A stretch of DNA of 64,000 nucleotides from Variimorphobacter saccharofermentans (GCF_014174405.1 NZ_JACEGA010000001.1:3822501-3886500), one strand, 5' to 3'; counted from the first letter of the stretch, positions 45,525 to 54,890 are shown. A program made the numbers and translations. The notes: generated by a model not told the origin, from the letters alone.

Positions 45525-47231
45525 TCATAAAATACTACCGGCTCTTAAGCTATTATATACATTATAAACATCTACACTTCCATATCCCCAGTCACGATTC
45601 GGGTACTGTATCTCGCTGTCCCTTTTTGCTCCTCTAATCAACAGCTTTTTTATCTCCATCGTACTCATATTCGACAAATTGCTCCTTACAATTCCCCACT
45701 CCAGAAGCATGGCCGCTACTCCGGCCAAATGAGCCGCAGCAGCACTGGTACCATTAAAGGCCATAAAACCCTTGTCAATAGTAGGACCCACTATATTAAC
45801 ACCCGGACATGATATCTCTGGCTTAATTACATCGCTTCTCGTGAACCCCCGGCTGGCATATAGAAACAGACTATCATCTTCGATATTATAAGCCGTTGAC
45901 GTTATAGAGGTTTCTGAATTTCCAATAGATAGGATCGTGGTATAGGGATTTGAATTGGTAAAAAAGGTATTTTCGGAGATAAAGCCCTCCATTGGCAGCC
46001 ATATATGAAATCCCAGTCGGAGATTCCCTCTTTCATACACATTAAACCTCCAGATGCCTGGCGAGATATCTTCAAATCGTAACAGGATAAGCTGATTTCC
46101 ACTTCTTGCTTCTACCATTTGATAATCAATATTAATGACCGTTTGCTCGAACACAAAGGTTATTTCCCTGCTTTCGTCCGTTCCCACTGCAATCCGCGGA
46201 ATATACTCGCCTGAAGGGGTAAGAATGTCAATTGAGAAAAGACTTGCTGCCTGCCCCCATAACTCCATGGTAAAGCCTTTATCATTTTCTCCTACATTTA
46301 CTTCAACAATATCATAACCTGTCGTAGGATTAACCTCTCCGTAGTAATGCCTTCTCCCATTTCCTTCGTTTCCTCCGGCAATCACAATAGCTGTTCCAGG
46401 CGTTAACGCGATCATAGAAAGATAGGAGCTTAGACTATCACTTCCGTCATGGGCTCCCTGGGAGGATCCAAGTGCAAGACATATGACTATGGGTTTTCCC
46501 AAAGCAAAGGACATATTCTGAACATACCCCAATCCTGTCATAATATCATTGCTTTGATAGCATTCCGTATTCTCCGGTACCCGAAAAAACTGCTTCAGGT
46601 ATTGCTTTGCCGGTTTTAATTTTACAATAATGAATTCTACTTCAGGAACGACTCCCATAAAATCATTCTCAATATTTTCGGAGCCTCCGGCAATACCTGC
46701 CACCATGGTCCCATGTCCATTGGTATCCATACTGGGGACAATACTTAGCGGATCCTCATTCTGCAGAGCCTGATTAATCTGCTCCTTTGTAAATTCCGTC
46801 CCATAAAACAGCCCTTGCGGTGCAGATCCGGTTTGAATGGTTTGATCCCATATGGAAGCAATTCTGGTGGTGCCATCTGCATTCTGGAATACTGGATTTG
46901 TATAATCAATTCCAGTATCAATAATACCTATTAGCACTCCCTGTCCTCTCAAATCAAAGCCGGGCACATTTCGTATTCGCGTTATACCCGAAGCATCAAG
47001 GCTGGAATGACTGATTAATCCATTCAATGAAGGCATAGCCGAGTAACCATATTCTAAAATCACCTGGTTGGTGATATCCTGAACCGGTATATGGACCACC
47101 GCATATAACGGGTTTATAATCTGAATAATTCCATTTTCAAATCTCTCCAGTATGCTCATATCCTCACCATATCGAATTAACAAGTCGGCATAATCTTCGC
47201 TGATAATTGCATCTCTTTCCTCCGACATCAT
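45525..47231 (-). CDS. Csp-like subtilisin family (S8) protease, copy 1
   Basis: 568 aa from the ATG at 47231 (GGGAG 6 nt upstream), rather than the TTG at 47270. Catalytic motifs are VGIIDTGIDY, DTNGHGTMVAG and FNGTSAAAAHLAG, so it should be active. Like its neighbour it lacks an obvious signal peptide and has a beta-rich insert with FTMELWG, IDILTPSGEYIPRI and GFHIWLPMEGFIS, nearly the same as in copy 2. A spore germination protease role is inferred from domain order, pairing and the sporulating host. The gap 47232-47567 holds nothing recognisable. Confidence 0.87.
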   Translation of the reverse strand: MMSEERDAIISEDYADLLIRYGEDMSILERFENGIIQIINPLYAVVHIPVQDITNQVILEYGYSAMPSLNGLISHSSLDASGITRIRNVPGFDLRGQGVLIGIIDTGIDYTNPVFQNADGTTRIASIWDQTIQTGSAPQGLFYGTEFTKEQINQALQNEDPLSIVPSMDTNGHGTMVAGIAGGSENIENDFMGVVPEVEFIIVKLKPAKQYLKQFFRVPENTECYQSNDIMTGLGYVQNMSFALGKPIVICLALGSSQGAHDGSDSLSSYLSMIALTPGTAIVIAGGNEGNGRRHYYGEVNPTTGYDIVEVNVGENDKGFTMELWGQAASLFSIDILTPSGEYIPRIAVGTDESREITFVFEQTVINIDYQMVEARSGNQLILLRFEDISPGIWRFNVYERGNLRLGFHIWLPMEGFISENTFFTNSNPYTTILSIGNSETSITSTAYNIEDDSLFLYASRGFTRSDVIKPEISCPGVNIVGPTIDKGFMAFNGTSAAAAHLAGVAAMLLEWGIVRSNLSNMSTMEIKKLLIRGAKRDSEIQYPNRDWGYGSVDVYNVYNSLRAGSIL

Positions 47232-47567
47232 AATGAGCTCCCATCTGCTGATACTCCCTGAATCAGGCAACAGCGTTATATTCGTATACTATTTAAGTCT
47301 AATTAATATATATGGAGCCGAGGTTAAATTATACTAGTTACCCAGAAGGTTCTATGGCAAACCTTACTAAGCAGATTCATCTTCTTATTTCTATGACCTA
47401 TATAATACAAAAGAAGTGCTGCTCCAACTTTCTTCTAATCCCTTTCGATACACATCTATGTTGTATTCGAATGGCGGATTGTGAAAATCAGATAGCACCT
47501 CTTATAATATTACCTTCCGCAATCAATCTGATATTATACAAAACTCTAGTTTTCTTATGAGAACTTA
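47232..47567. other. Gene-free interval between the subtilase and ABC operons
   Basis: 336 bp with no repeat, RNA gene or supported coding region. A plus-strand frame at 47312-47560 has no ribosome site and no family likeness. It should contain the subtilase promoter on the minus strand, but no convincing boxes were found. Confidence 0.5.
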
Positions 47568-48791
47568 TTATGCGTTAAACATAATCTTTTCACTGTTAAA
47601 TGCCCTTGTTATTAATTGTGTAACAATAATCGCTAATATAGCAATTGTTCCTACTGTAGCACCGAATTGAGCCATTGTTAATTCACCCAGCAATAGGTTT
47701 TGTATGCATATTGCACTGTTATAAATGGGTATAAAGAAGTTCGTCAGCTTGCTATCCCCCATACCGGAAACGGTTAAGATGCTTCCAAGCATGATTAAAA
47801 TATAAATTGGCATAACATAAGTATTAGCTACTTTTGAAGTCTTAGCATATACAGCAACTAATGCTACAAGACCTACATAAAGATATACCAGTACGATCAA
47901 CAGGACGAGTAGCTGTATAGCCTCAACAGCTGTAAAATGTAAACGGGCACCATCGGTAGCTCCACCGGTAATCCCACTATACATCATCGGTATGGCAAAA
48001 ACGATAGAAACTGCATAAACAACTGCAGATATACCTGATAATATTGCCAGAGATATCAGCTTTCCAAATACAATTTCACTGCGTTTTATTGGGGAAAGAA
48101 GCATGCTTGCCAAAGTTCCCCGTTCCTTTTCCCCTGTAATGGCATCCACGCCGAGACCCATTGCACCTGAAAACAGCATAACATTAATTAGAAATGGAAG
48201 CAGGCTGCCAAAGAACTTCCCATCCTCTTTTTTCTCATCCACAATATTAGAGGTTGTCGGATCCTTATCGATATAGAACACCTGAAGCTGTTCTGTATTT
48301 CCCAGTCTTTCAACCTGAATATTCTTTTGATACGTATCCAGTACAGTGTATACAAAGCTTTCCCTGGCTACAGAGGAATAATCTTCTGCAGAATTATAAT
48401 AGGTTTTTACCTCAGGGATTGCATCTCCTGCTAATTGATAAGAATTAATGGTTTCACGAAAGCCTTCTTCAAATACAACCAGTAAGTCCACCGTTCCCTG
48501 AAGTATCCCTTCCTTTATCTCATCCGTACTTTCTGAAGACCCTAAGTAAGTTATATCACCCTGGAATTGCGTATCGGAAATTACCTGTTGTAAGTCCTCC
48601 GGTGCATTCTGAATATAGACAGAAGGAATATGCTCCTCGATATCATTCAACATATTCTTCATAACCTGACCCATTAGTGAATACAATCCAATAACTATAA
48701 ACGCTGGCAAAATAAAAAGACTTATAACCATCTTTCTGTCTGTAAAAACTCTTGTCAATTCTTTTATAATAATATTCTTTGTGCCTTTCAT
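47568..48791 (-). CDS. ABC-2 type transporter permease, NatB-like
   Basis: 407 aa. One N-terminal membrane helix (about 21-43, MVISLFILPAFIVIGLYSL) and a large extracytoplasmic domain (about 44-190). Five more helices follow at about 199-217, 240-266, 290-315, 325-345 and 372-392. GEKERGTLASMLLSPIKRSE is the ABC-2 cytoplasmic signature. It pairs with the ATPase immediately upstream, with 2 bp between, forming an exporter possibly for Na+ (NatAB), lipids or peptides. Confidence 0.88.
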   Translation of the reverse strand: MKGTKNIIIKELTRVFTDRKMVISLFILPAFIVIGLYSLMGQVMKNMLNDIEEHIPSVYIQNAPEDLQQVISDTQFQGDITYLGSSESTDEIKEGILQGTVDLLVVFEEGFRETINSYQLAGDAIPEVKTYYNSAEDYSSVARESFVYTVLDTYQKNIQVERLGNTEQLQVFYIDKDPTTSNIVDEKKEDGKFFGSLLPFLINVMLFSGAMGLGVDAITGEKERGTLASMLLSPIKRSEIVFGKLISLAILSGISAVVYAVSIVFAIPMMYSGITGGATDGARLHFTAVEAIQLLVLLIVLVYLYVGLVALVAVYAKTSKVANTYVMPIYILIMLGSILTVSGMGDSKLTNFFIPIYNSAICIQNLLLGELTMAQFGATVGTIAILAIIVTQLITRAFNSEKIMFNA

Positions 48792-48793
48792 TC

Positions 48794-49570
48794 TTATGCT
48801 TCCTCCTTGCTATGCTTTTTATAAAGTTCAAAAAACGCATCTTCCAGCTCTTTTGTATATGTATCTGTAAGTATTTCATTCAAGCTGCCTTCCATAACCT
48901 TTTCGCCGCTAATAATAATGCCGATTTTATCACAAAGCTTCTCCGCTTCCGACATGATATGGGTTGATATGATAATCGTTTTTCCTTTCTCCTTTAAAAG
49001 CTTTAGATAGTCTGTTACATTTCTGGCTGTGACGATATCCAGTCCATTCGTAGGCTCATCAAATATAACGACTTCAGGATCGTGTACCAGACTGACTGCA
49101 ATTGACGCCTTCTGTTTCATACCGGTTGAAAGCTCATCAATCTTCTTATCCTGAAAGTCTGTAATTCCAAAGTACTCGAACAACTCCTCTCTTCTCTTAT
49201 TGATAGTCTCTTCATCTAATCCGTGCAATCTCCCAAAGAATTGAAACATATACTTAGGTGAAAACTGAGGATCAAGCTTGATCTCGTTGGTCAAGAAACC
49301 AATGCTTTTTCTAACCTTTTCAGACTCCTTAACCGTATCATATCCACAGACGGAAATACTGCCATCCGTAGGTTTTAGCAATGTTGCTATGCATCGAAGT
49401 GCTGTTGTCTTACCCGCTCCGTTAGGTCCTAACAGACCATATATTTGCCCTGGTTCCGCATTTAGTGAAAGCTGCTTAACTGCCACCTTCATATTCTTCT
49501 TTGTCTTCTGCTCTTGCATCTGCTTCTTAGTAAGCTTGTAAATTTTTGTTAGGTCCTTTACTATTATCAT
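48794..49570 (-). CDS. ABC transporter ATP-binding protein, NatA-like
   Basis: 258 aa from the ATG at 49570. GAGGGTG is about 9 nt upstream, and the frame's GTG at 49582 falls inside that site. Walker A GLLGPNGAGKTTALR, signature ELSTGMKQKASIA, Walker B VVIFDEPTNGLD and switch ISTHIMSEAEKLC are all present. It energises the ABC-2 permease encoded next. Confidence 0.92.
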   Translation of the reverse strand: MIIVKDLTKIYKLTKKQMQEQKTKKNMKVAVKQLSLNAEPGQIYGLLGPNGAGKTTALRCIATLLKPTDGSISVCGYDTVKESEKVRKSIGFLTNEIKLDPQFSPKYMFQFFGRLHGLDEETINKRREELFEYFGITDFQDKKIDELSTGMKQKASIAVSLVHDPEVVIFDEPTNGLDIVTARNVTDYLKLLKEKGKTIIISTHIMSEAEKLCDKIGIIISGEKVMEGSLNEILTDTYTKELEDAFFELYKKHSKEEA

Positions 49571-49734
49571 TATTAAATTCACCCTCTTTTCATTTTATCT
49601 GAATAGTTGAACTATAATATTTTGATTTCATTTTCCGAAACTGTCATATTCAACCATCTGTTGGTAATATAACACATATAAAACATAATGTCAAGTATAT
49701 TTGACTAAAATTTAAATATAAGTGACACTGTGGT

Positions 49735-50101
49735 ATCAATTCAGCCTAGACCTGAGTTTTCCAGAAACGGAACGGGAAATATATTACGACATGTAACAGA
49801 GAAGAACAGATAGATGGAACATACAGGAGACTGGAAGTATATCCTCCACAGAGCCGCTCGCGCTTACTTGCGCTATGTAGCGGATACATAGGGCTCTACA
49901 ATACAGAGCCCAAGTACCGACAAGCGCAAATGCTCTGTTATGGATATACTTCCAGCCTCCTGCATGTTCCATTCTATCTGTTCTTCTTCGTTACGTAAGG
50001 CTCTACAATACAGAGCCTAAGTACCGACGCATTCAAATGTTCCAACTTCGGATATTTCTCCCGTTCCATCATATTAAAACTTAAGTCTAGGCTGAATTGA
50101 T
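49735..50101. repeat. Nested palindrome carrying family B copy 2
   Basis: ATCAATTCAGCCTAGAC (49735-49751) and GTCTAGGCTGAATTGAT (50085-50101) are perfect 17-bp terminal inverted repeats, continued by GGAACGGGA/TCCCGTTCC. Inside, 49801-49844 pairs with 49942-49986. The enclosed core, read on the minus strand, is the family B core. A partial extra core, AGGCTCTACAATACAGAGCCT (one base longer than the motif shown: positions 49998-50018), follows. No gene lies in 49571-50156. Confidence 0.75.
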
Positions 50102-50156
50102 TCCCACATTGGGTTATAATCAAGATACTATTTGATCATTCTTAAATTAATCAAGT

Positions 50157-50606
50157 TTATTTGATCAGGGTTTCGTCTAGGATTATGGTGAAGGGGCCGT
50201 CATTGACCAGGGAGACTTTCATGTCCTCTCCAAACATTCCGGCTTCTACCTTCCCTAAGTTCATTCGGATTCGCTCCAATACATACTCATAGATTTCCCT
50301 TGCTTTCTCTGCACCTGCTGCCTGAATAAAATCCGGTCGGTTCCCTCTTTTACAATCAGCATACAGCGTGAACTGAGAAACTACTAAGATCTCCCCCTGT
50401 ACCTCCTGGAGAGAGCGATTCGTTTTCCCATTCTCATCAGCAAAGATACGCATCTTAAGAATTTTATCCAAATATTTATCTGCTATTTCTTTTGTATCCT
50501 CTTTACCGACACCAAGAAATAATAGCAGTCCCTTGCCAATAGAACCAACCTGCTTCCCCTCTACCACAACTTCCGCTTCCAAGACACGTTGTATTACAAT
50601 TCTCAT
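50157..50606 (-). CDS. dtd: D-aminoacyl-tRNA deacylase
   Basis: 149 aa from the ATG at 50606 with GAGG about 8 nt upstream, the exact usual length. It removes D-amino acids mischarged on tRNA. MRIVIQRVLEAEVVVEGKQV, LVVSQFTLYADCKRGNRPDF with the active Ser-Gln-x-Thr motif, and the cross-subunit Gly-cisPro segment VNDGPFTIILD are present. Upstream neighbour is the DNA glycosylase. Confidence 0.95.
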   Translation of the reverse strand: MRIVIQRVLEAEVVVEGKQVGSIGKGLLLFLGVGKEDTKEIADKYLDKILKMRIFADENGKTNRSLQEVQGEILVVSQFTLYADCKRGNRPDFIQAAGAEKAREIYEYVLERIRMNLGKVEAGMFGEDMKVSLVNDGPFTIILDETLIK

Positions 50607-50646
50607 ATAAATCCTCATTCCTATGTTAATTATACATTTTTGTTCA

Positions 50647-51144
50647 TTATATCATATCCATCGGATAACGAAGGCAGGACCAAGCCTCTACCAATCGCTC
50701 CATCCCAAAGGCTGCGTTTGCGGGACTAGTGGATGGCAGCCTGACTGCTGATATTCCATTGACCGGATAGATATATTTCATATACAATCGGTACGATGTA
50801 GCACCATTTGTATAAATATGTTGTATTTTTGCATTCTCTAGTATCAAAGACAGATCATTGGGTATCACATTTTTAATGCTACTATCAGCCGACCCCTTAA
50901 TTTCACAGCTTTGAATAACATCCCAGATAGCAATTCCGTTTCTTAGCAACATTTCCTTTTTCTCATTGATGCTTTCAGGCAAAGGCTCTTCAAAAACAGT
51001 ACTGATCACCTTCCAGAAACGGTTTTGCGGGTGATGATAAAAGAACTCCCCTTCCCTGGATTTAACCGAGGGAAAGGATCCCAAAATCAATCGTTTGGAA
51101 TCCTTATTGTAAATCGGAGGGATGGGATGAATTATCCGACTCAT
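50647..51144 (-). CDS. DNA-deoxyinosine glycosylase (uracil-DNA glycosylase superfamily)
   Basis: 165 aa from the ATG at 51144, preceded by GAGGAGA. It belongs to the Mug/UDG superfamily fold: LILGSFPSVKSREGEFFYHH near the N-terminus is motif I, YTNGATSYRLYMKY follows, and PSTSPANAAF is motif II. Family members remove hypoxanthine or uracil from DNA. Substrate choice is inferred from subfamily pattern. Confidence 0.85.
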   Translation of the reverse strand: MSRIIHPIPPIYNKDSKRLILGSFPSVKSREGEFFYHHPQNRFWKVISTVFEEPLPESINEKKEMLLRNGIAIWDVIQSCEIKGSADSSIKNVIPNDLSLILENAKIQHIYTNGATSYRLYMKYIYPVNGISAVRLPSTSPANAAFGMERLVEAWSCLRYPMDMI

Positions 51145-51191
51145 ATTTCTCCTCATTTCCTCACATCATATTTGAATTACCTATAAAAATA

Positions 51192-52364
51192 CTATTGCAA
51201 AATATCCTTTAAGAAGGAGGTCCCGGCAATCCTTTTCTCTACTTGATAATAATCTAATATGGTCGCTGCGATATCTGCAAAGGTCTTCCTTGTTCCCAGA
51301 TTTACCCCTTTCTTCACCTTGCTTCCGTATACGACAAGCGGGATATACTCTCGAGAATGGTCAGTGGAAGGAGTTGCAGGGTCACAACCATGATCAGCCG
51401 TGATCATTATTATATCATCCTCACGAAGTCCCTCCAAAACCCTTGGGAGCTGCTCATCAAAATAGGTTAATGCTTTAGCGTAGCCATCCACATCATTTCT
51501 ATGTCCATATACCATATCAAAATCCACCAGGTTAACAAAACACAAGCCATTGAAGTCCCATTGTGTCCGCTCGATTAATCTTTCGATACCTTCAGCATTT
51601 TCCTGAGTACGAACGGTGTCAGTCACTCCTTTTCCTGCGAAGATATCATTAATCTTACCCACAGCCAGAACGTCATGACCCGTTTCCTTCAGCTGATCCA
51701 GCATAGTCAGTGAGGGCTGCAAGGAATAGTCATGTCTGTTAGAGGTACGTTTATAGTCCGGATAGGTTCCTATAAAAGGTCTTGCAATCACTCGACCAAC
51801 ACTATGTTCTGCTGTCAGTAGCTCTCTGGCAATCTCACAATAATGATATAGTTCCTTTACAGGTACCACCTCTTCATGTGCCGCAATCTGAAATACACTA
51901 TCGGCAGAGGTATACACAATAAGCGCCCCTGTTTCCACATGCTCTTTGCCGTAATCCCGGATTACATCAGTACCGGAATAAGGAAGGTTACATAGAACCT
52001 TGCGGCCAGTACGCTCCTCAAAAGGCTTCAGAATTTCCTCCGGAAATCCATTGGGATAGGTCGGGAAGGGCTTTTCAGAAATAATACCTGCGATTTCCCA
52101 ATGCCCAGTTGTTGTATCCTTACCTTTTGAACTCTCTGCAAGTCTGGCAACAGTTCCTTCATAGGATGCATTTTCAATCTCTGCAAACTTCTCTTTTACA
52201 CCATCAATATGAAATAACCCGAGCTTTTTCATGTTCGCCATTGAAAAGTACTTACTTGTCGATGCAGAATACAAGGTATGACTGCCTTCATCACCGTAAA
52301 TGCCTGCATCAGGCATTTCGCCTATACCAACACTATCTAATACGACTAAAAATATTCGTTTCAT
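51192..52364 (-). CDS. deoB: Phosphopentomutase DeoB
   Basis: 390 aa. Alkaline-phosphatase superfamily enzyme interconverting (deoxy)ribose 1- and 5-phosphate in nucleoside salvage. Metal and catalytic motifs: VLDSVGIGEMPDA (Asp ligand), KGKDTTTGHWEIAG (phosphorylated Thr), LVDFDMVYGHRNDV, and ITADHGCDPATPSTDHSRE. AGGAGG precedes the start. No deoD, deoC or pdp gene is adjacent. Confidence 0.96.
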   Translation of the reverse strand: MKRIFLVVLDSVGIGEMPDAGIYGDEGSHTLYSASTSKYFSMANMKKLGLFHIDGVKEKFAEIENASYEGTVARLAESSKGKDTTTGHWEIAGIISEKPFPTYPNGFPEEILKPFEERTGRKVLCNLPYSGTDVIRDYGKEHVETGALIVYTSADSVFQIAAHEEVVPVKELYHYCEIARELLTAEHSVGRVIARPFIGTYPDYKRTSNRHDYSLQPSLTMLDQLKETGHDVLAVGKINDIFAGKGVTDTVRTQENAEGIERLIERTQWDFNGLCFVNLVDFDMVYGHRNDVDGYAKALTYFDEQLPRVLEGLREDDIIMITADHGCDPATPSTDHSREYIPLVVYGSKVKKGVNLGTRKTFADIAATILDYYQVEKRIAGTSFLKDILQ

Positions 52365-52634
52365 TCTTTTTCCTCCTGTCTTTTTATCAAATAATTAATT
52401 TCTTAACATATATTCTTACCAAGGTCTAATATGCCATGTTTTACCTATAAACTATATAATCATTATAGTTAGTTTTCTATTCCATGTCTATGTTTTATTC
52501 GGTTTCTGAGAATTTTATGAACAGTTCAGCCCCGGACTGATATCCACAAAGCCGGAATAAGAAAGATATCTGGTACAAACTAAACGATAGTATTGATTTA
52601 AGAGAAATGTAAGAGAAAAGTAAATTTAAGTATA

Positions 52635-52663
52635 TTGTTATCCTTTAAAATGTGTGCTATAAT
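52635..52663 (+). promoter_or_regulatory. Sigma-A-like promoter of the PAP2 gene
   Basis: TTGTTA (52635-52640), a 17-nt spacer and TATAAT (52658-52663), about 50 bp before the ATG. The rest of the 351-bp gap (52365-52715) shows no gene or repeat. Confidence 0.65.
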
Positions 52664-52715
52664 TTACAAGGTTTAGAAATATCGTGATTTTCTTTGTAAG
52701 AAAGGTTGTGGAACT

Positions 52716-53402
52716 ATGAATTTTTTCAAATCCGCAAAACAGTTAATAAAAAAATATAAGCACGGAATCATTCTATCCTACTTTTTTATTTATATGGCTT
52801 GGTTTACTTATCTGGAAAGGACCGTGACCACGGTATTCACTCCTGTACATTCCAAGTTGGATGATTATATTCCTTTTAACGAGTTATTCATCATTCCATA
52901 TTGCTTGTGGTTTATTTACATTTTTGTGACAATAGCATACTTTTTTCTCACTTCAAAAACGGACTATTATAAATGTTGTGCCTATTTGTTTATTGGAATG
53001 ACCATTTGCCTCTTTATTTATACGGTTTGGCCTAATGGACATTATCTGAGAGTTAACCTTGATGAGCTTGGAAGAAGCAATATATTCATTGATGCTTTAT
53101 CGAAAATATATAGCCTTGATACCGCAACCAATGTATTTCCAAGCATCCACGTATTTAACTCCATCGGAGCTATGATAGCGATCAACAAAAGTGAACGTCT
53201 GCATTCGATTAAATGGCTTCAATGGTTCACCTTTGTATTAACCGTCATGATTTGTCTATCAACCGTATACTTAAAGCAGCATTCTGTAATGGATATACTC
53301 GGAGCACTTATACTAAATATCATTATGTATGTGGTTGTATACGTTCCAGCTTGGGGTAAGGAAGCGAAACAGTTAAAGCAAGAGCTTTCCAAGGCATCAT
53401 AA
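52716..53402 (+). CDS. PAP2-superfamily membrane phosphatase (Ipt1/Aur1-like)
   Basis: 228 aa with about six membrane helices (first at about 17-32). PAP2 catalytic blocks are seen late in the protein: VFPSIHVFNSIGAMIAIN (second block, Ser-x-His) and KQHSVMDILGALIL (third block, His and Asp). The first KxxxxxxRP block is replaced by a less clear segment, as in the PAP2_3 group. Likely acts on lipid phosphates such as undecaprenyl or phosphatidyl substrates. AGAAAGG precedes the ATG. Monocistronic. Confidence 0.82.
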   Translation: MNFFKSAKQLIKKYKHGIILSYFFIYMAWFTYLERTVTTVFTPVHSKLDDYIPFNELFIIPYCLWFIYIFVTIAYFFLTSKTDYYKCCAYLFIGMTICLFIYTVWPNGHYLRVNLDELGRSNIFIDALSKIYSLDTATNVFPSIHVFNSIGAMIAINKSERLHSIKWLQWFTFVLTVMICLSTVYLKQHSVMDILGALILNIIMYVVVYVPAWGKEAKQLKQELSKAS

Positions 53403-53452
53403 ACTTGATATCTCCATTTTATAAAGAATCACCCTTACAGCAATGTGCCGCT

Positions 53453-53521
53453 GCATAATAACAGGGACTATGGCTTACCGTGTGTGAAGTAAATCATAGT
53501 CCCTGTCAGTATATCATGCAA
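53453..53521 (+). repeat. Family A deletion derivative (mini-element)
   Basis: ACAGGGACTATGGCTTAC (53462-53479) pairs with GTAAATCATAGTCCCTGT (53490-53507) with one mismatch. Outer TGCAT/ATGCA also pair. The loop CGTGTGTGAA keeps the GTGTGA motif of family A, but the about 90-nt inner hairpin is missing. It is downstream of the PAP2 gene. Confidence 0.7.
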
Positions 53522-53563
53522 CACTCTTGCTATATTGCTAATCAGCCTAAAACGGGATTTCGG

Positions 53564-53772
53564 CATAAGGGGATGCTTCATAATATAATGCGGGGACAAT
53601 TACTTACCATAATACACTGTCGGAAGAACATGTTGCTGATTTTATATGGATTAGGCGAACATTTATGTCCGCCTGAGACATGTAAAATCAGTAATATGTC
53701 CTTCCGTCTGTGTGTGAGGTAAGTAATTGTCCCCGCGTTATATTATGAAGCATCCCCTTCTGTCGAAATCCC
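53564..53772 (+). repeat. Family A palindromic element, copy 2 with extended stem
   Basis: The core element 53578-53758 aligns with copy 1. Arms AGGGGATGCTTCAT/ATGAAGCATCCCCT differ from copy 1 but still pair. ATAATACACTGTCGGAAGAA and GTGTGAGGTAAGT are conserved. Pairing extends outward to GGGATTTCG/CGAAATCCC (53564-53572 and 53764-53772). It lies between convergent genes. Confidence 0.8.
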
Positions 53773-53783
53773 AACACGACTGA

Positions 53784-53816
53784 ACGTAACCCCTACGTAA
53801 CCCCAACGTAACCCCA
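53784..53816. repeat. Three tandem 11-bp repeats
   Basis: ACGTAACCCC followed by T, A and A, at 53784, 53795 and 53806, ending exactly at the stop codon of the glycosyltransferase gene. Possible protein-binding or replication-slippage site; no function can be assigned. Confidence 0.7.
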
Positions 53817-54833
53817 TTAATTAAATCCATATATTTTTCGTGTTATGTTATATCCTGTCTCAACAATTTTCCTTCCAAACTTTCCGGGAAGATTCATGGA
53901 TCTGCCTAGAATTTGCGAACGTATTTTCTTGTAAAGTCTACGGTCATAAGTTTTCAGATAATCCCATAGTTCCTGCTTCTTGGCCAGACTATCCTCACTT
54001 CCTTCTTTAATCAGAAAGACCGAGCTTACCGTCATCATCATGGAGAGATATTTTATCATGTAATTTCGAAGCTTCTTACTTCTAATCTGCATCAAATCAT
54101 GGGATTCAATCATAATCTTAGTTATCTTCAGCTGCTGATCAATACGTTTTATCATCACCTGTTCATTGACTGATTGGTCTTCCCTTCCGATAAAATAACG
54201 ATACAGATTGACATCCATATAATAGAGTGTTTTTACATATGGAAGCGGCTGATAAACGAAAATGTTATCCACATAGAAGGTATGCTTTGGCAGGCGAATT
54301 CCACATTTCTTCAGTAGGTTTGTGCGATAAATTGTGGAATGCATCAAAATATTCTGACTCTGCTTAAAATGCATAATATCATCCCAGGTAAATATCTGGT
54401 CCTTCGGCAGGGCCCATTTATAATTGATTACTTTCTTTTTCTTCGCATTCACCTTCTCATAGACATAATTCGCAAGGAATAAATCCGGACTTTTTCCGTC
54501 CGCTATGAGCTTCTTTAATGTATCTAATACCTGTCGTAATGCCTTCTCACTTACCCAATCATCACTGTCAACCACTTTAAAGTATAAGCCTGAGGCATTG
54601 GCCAATCCGGTATTCACCGCTTCGCCATGTCCACCATTTTCCTGAGAGATTACACGAACAATCGTCGGATACTTTGCCTGATATTGCTCAGCAATCTTTT
54701 GAGTATCGTCCACAGAACCATCATTTACAATGATGATTTCCATATCCTCTCCACCGGATAATAGTGTTTCAATGGCATGGCTCATATATGCTGCCGAATT
54801 ATAGCAGGGTATTGTAGCCGTCATTAACTTCAT
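53817..54833 (-). CDS. Family 2 glycosyltransferase
   Basis: 338 aa from the ATG at 54833 (GGAGGAAATC just upstream). The GT-A domain starts MKLMTATIPCYNSAAYMSHA. Nucleotide-sugar motifs are IIVNDGSVDDTQKIA and FKVVDSDDWVSEKAL (the DxD-like SDD). The C-terminal part, with FYVDNIFVYQPLPYVKTLYY, is helical and basic. Likely adds sugars to a surface glycan or lipid; acceptor unknown. Downstream in a run of minus-strand genes with the aminopeptidase. Confidence 0.9.
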   Translation of the reverse strand: MKLMTATIPCYNSAAYMSHAIETLLSGGEDMEIIIVNDGSVDDTQKIAEQYQAKYPTIVRVISQENGGHGEAVNTGLANASGLYFKVVDSDDWVSEKALRQVLDTLKKLIADGKSPDLFLANYVYEKVNAKKKKVINYKWALPKDQIFTWDDIMHFKQSQNILMHSTIYRTNLLKKCGIRLPKHTFYVDNIFVYQPLPYVKTLYYMDVNLYRYFIGREDQSVNEQVMIKRIDQQLKITKIMIESHDLMQIRSKKLRNYMIKYLSMMMTVSSVFLIKEGSEDSLAKKQELWDYLKTYDRRLYKKIRSQILGRSMNLPGKFGRKIVETGYNITRKIYGFN

Positions 54834-54890
54834 GATTTCCTCCATTCCGCCGCGATTACTTGGCTCATACCGAAAAGATAACCTAAGCGT

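Noticed and set aside
47312..47560. 82-codon plus-strand frame
   Set aside because: No ribosome site and composition like random AT-rich DNA.
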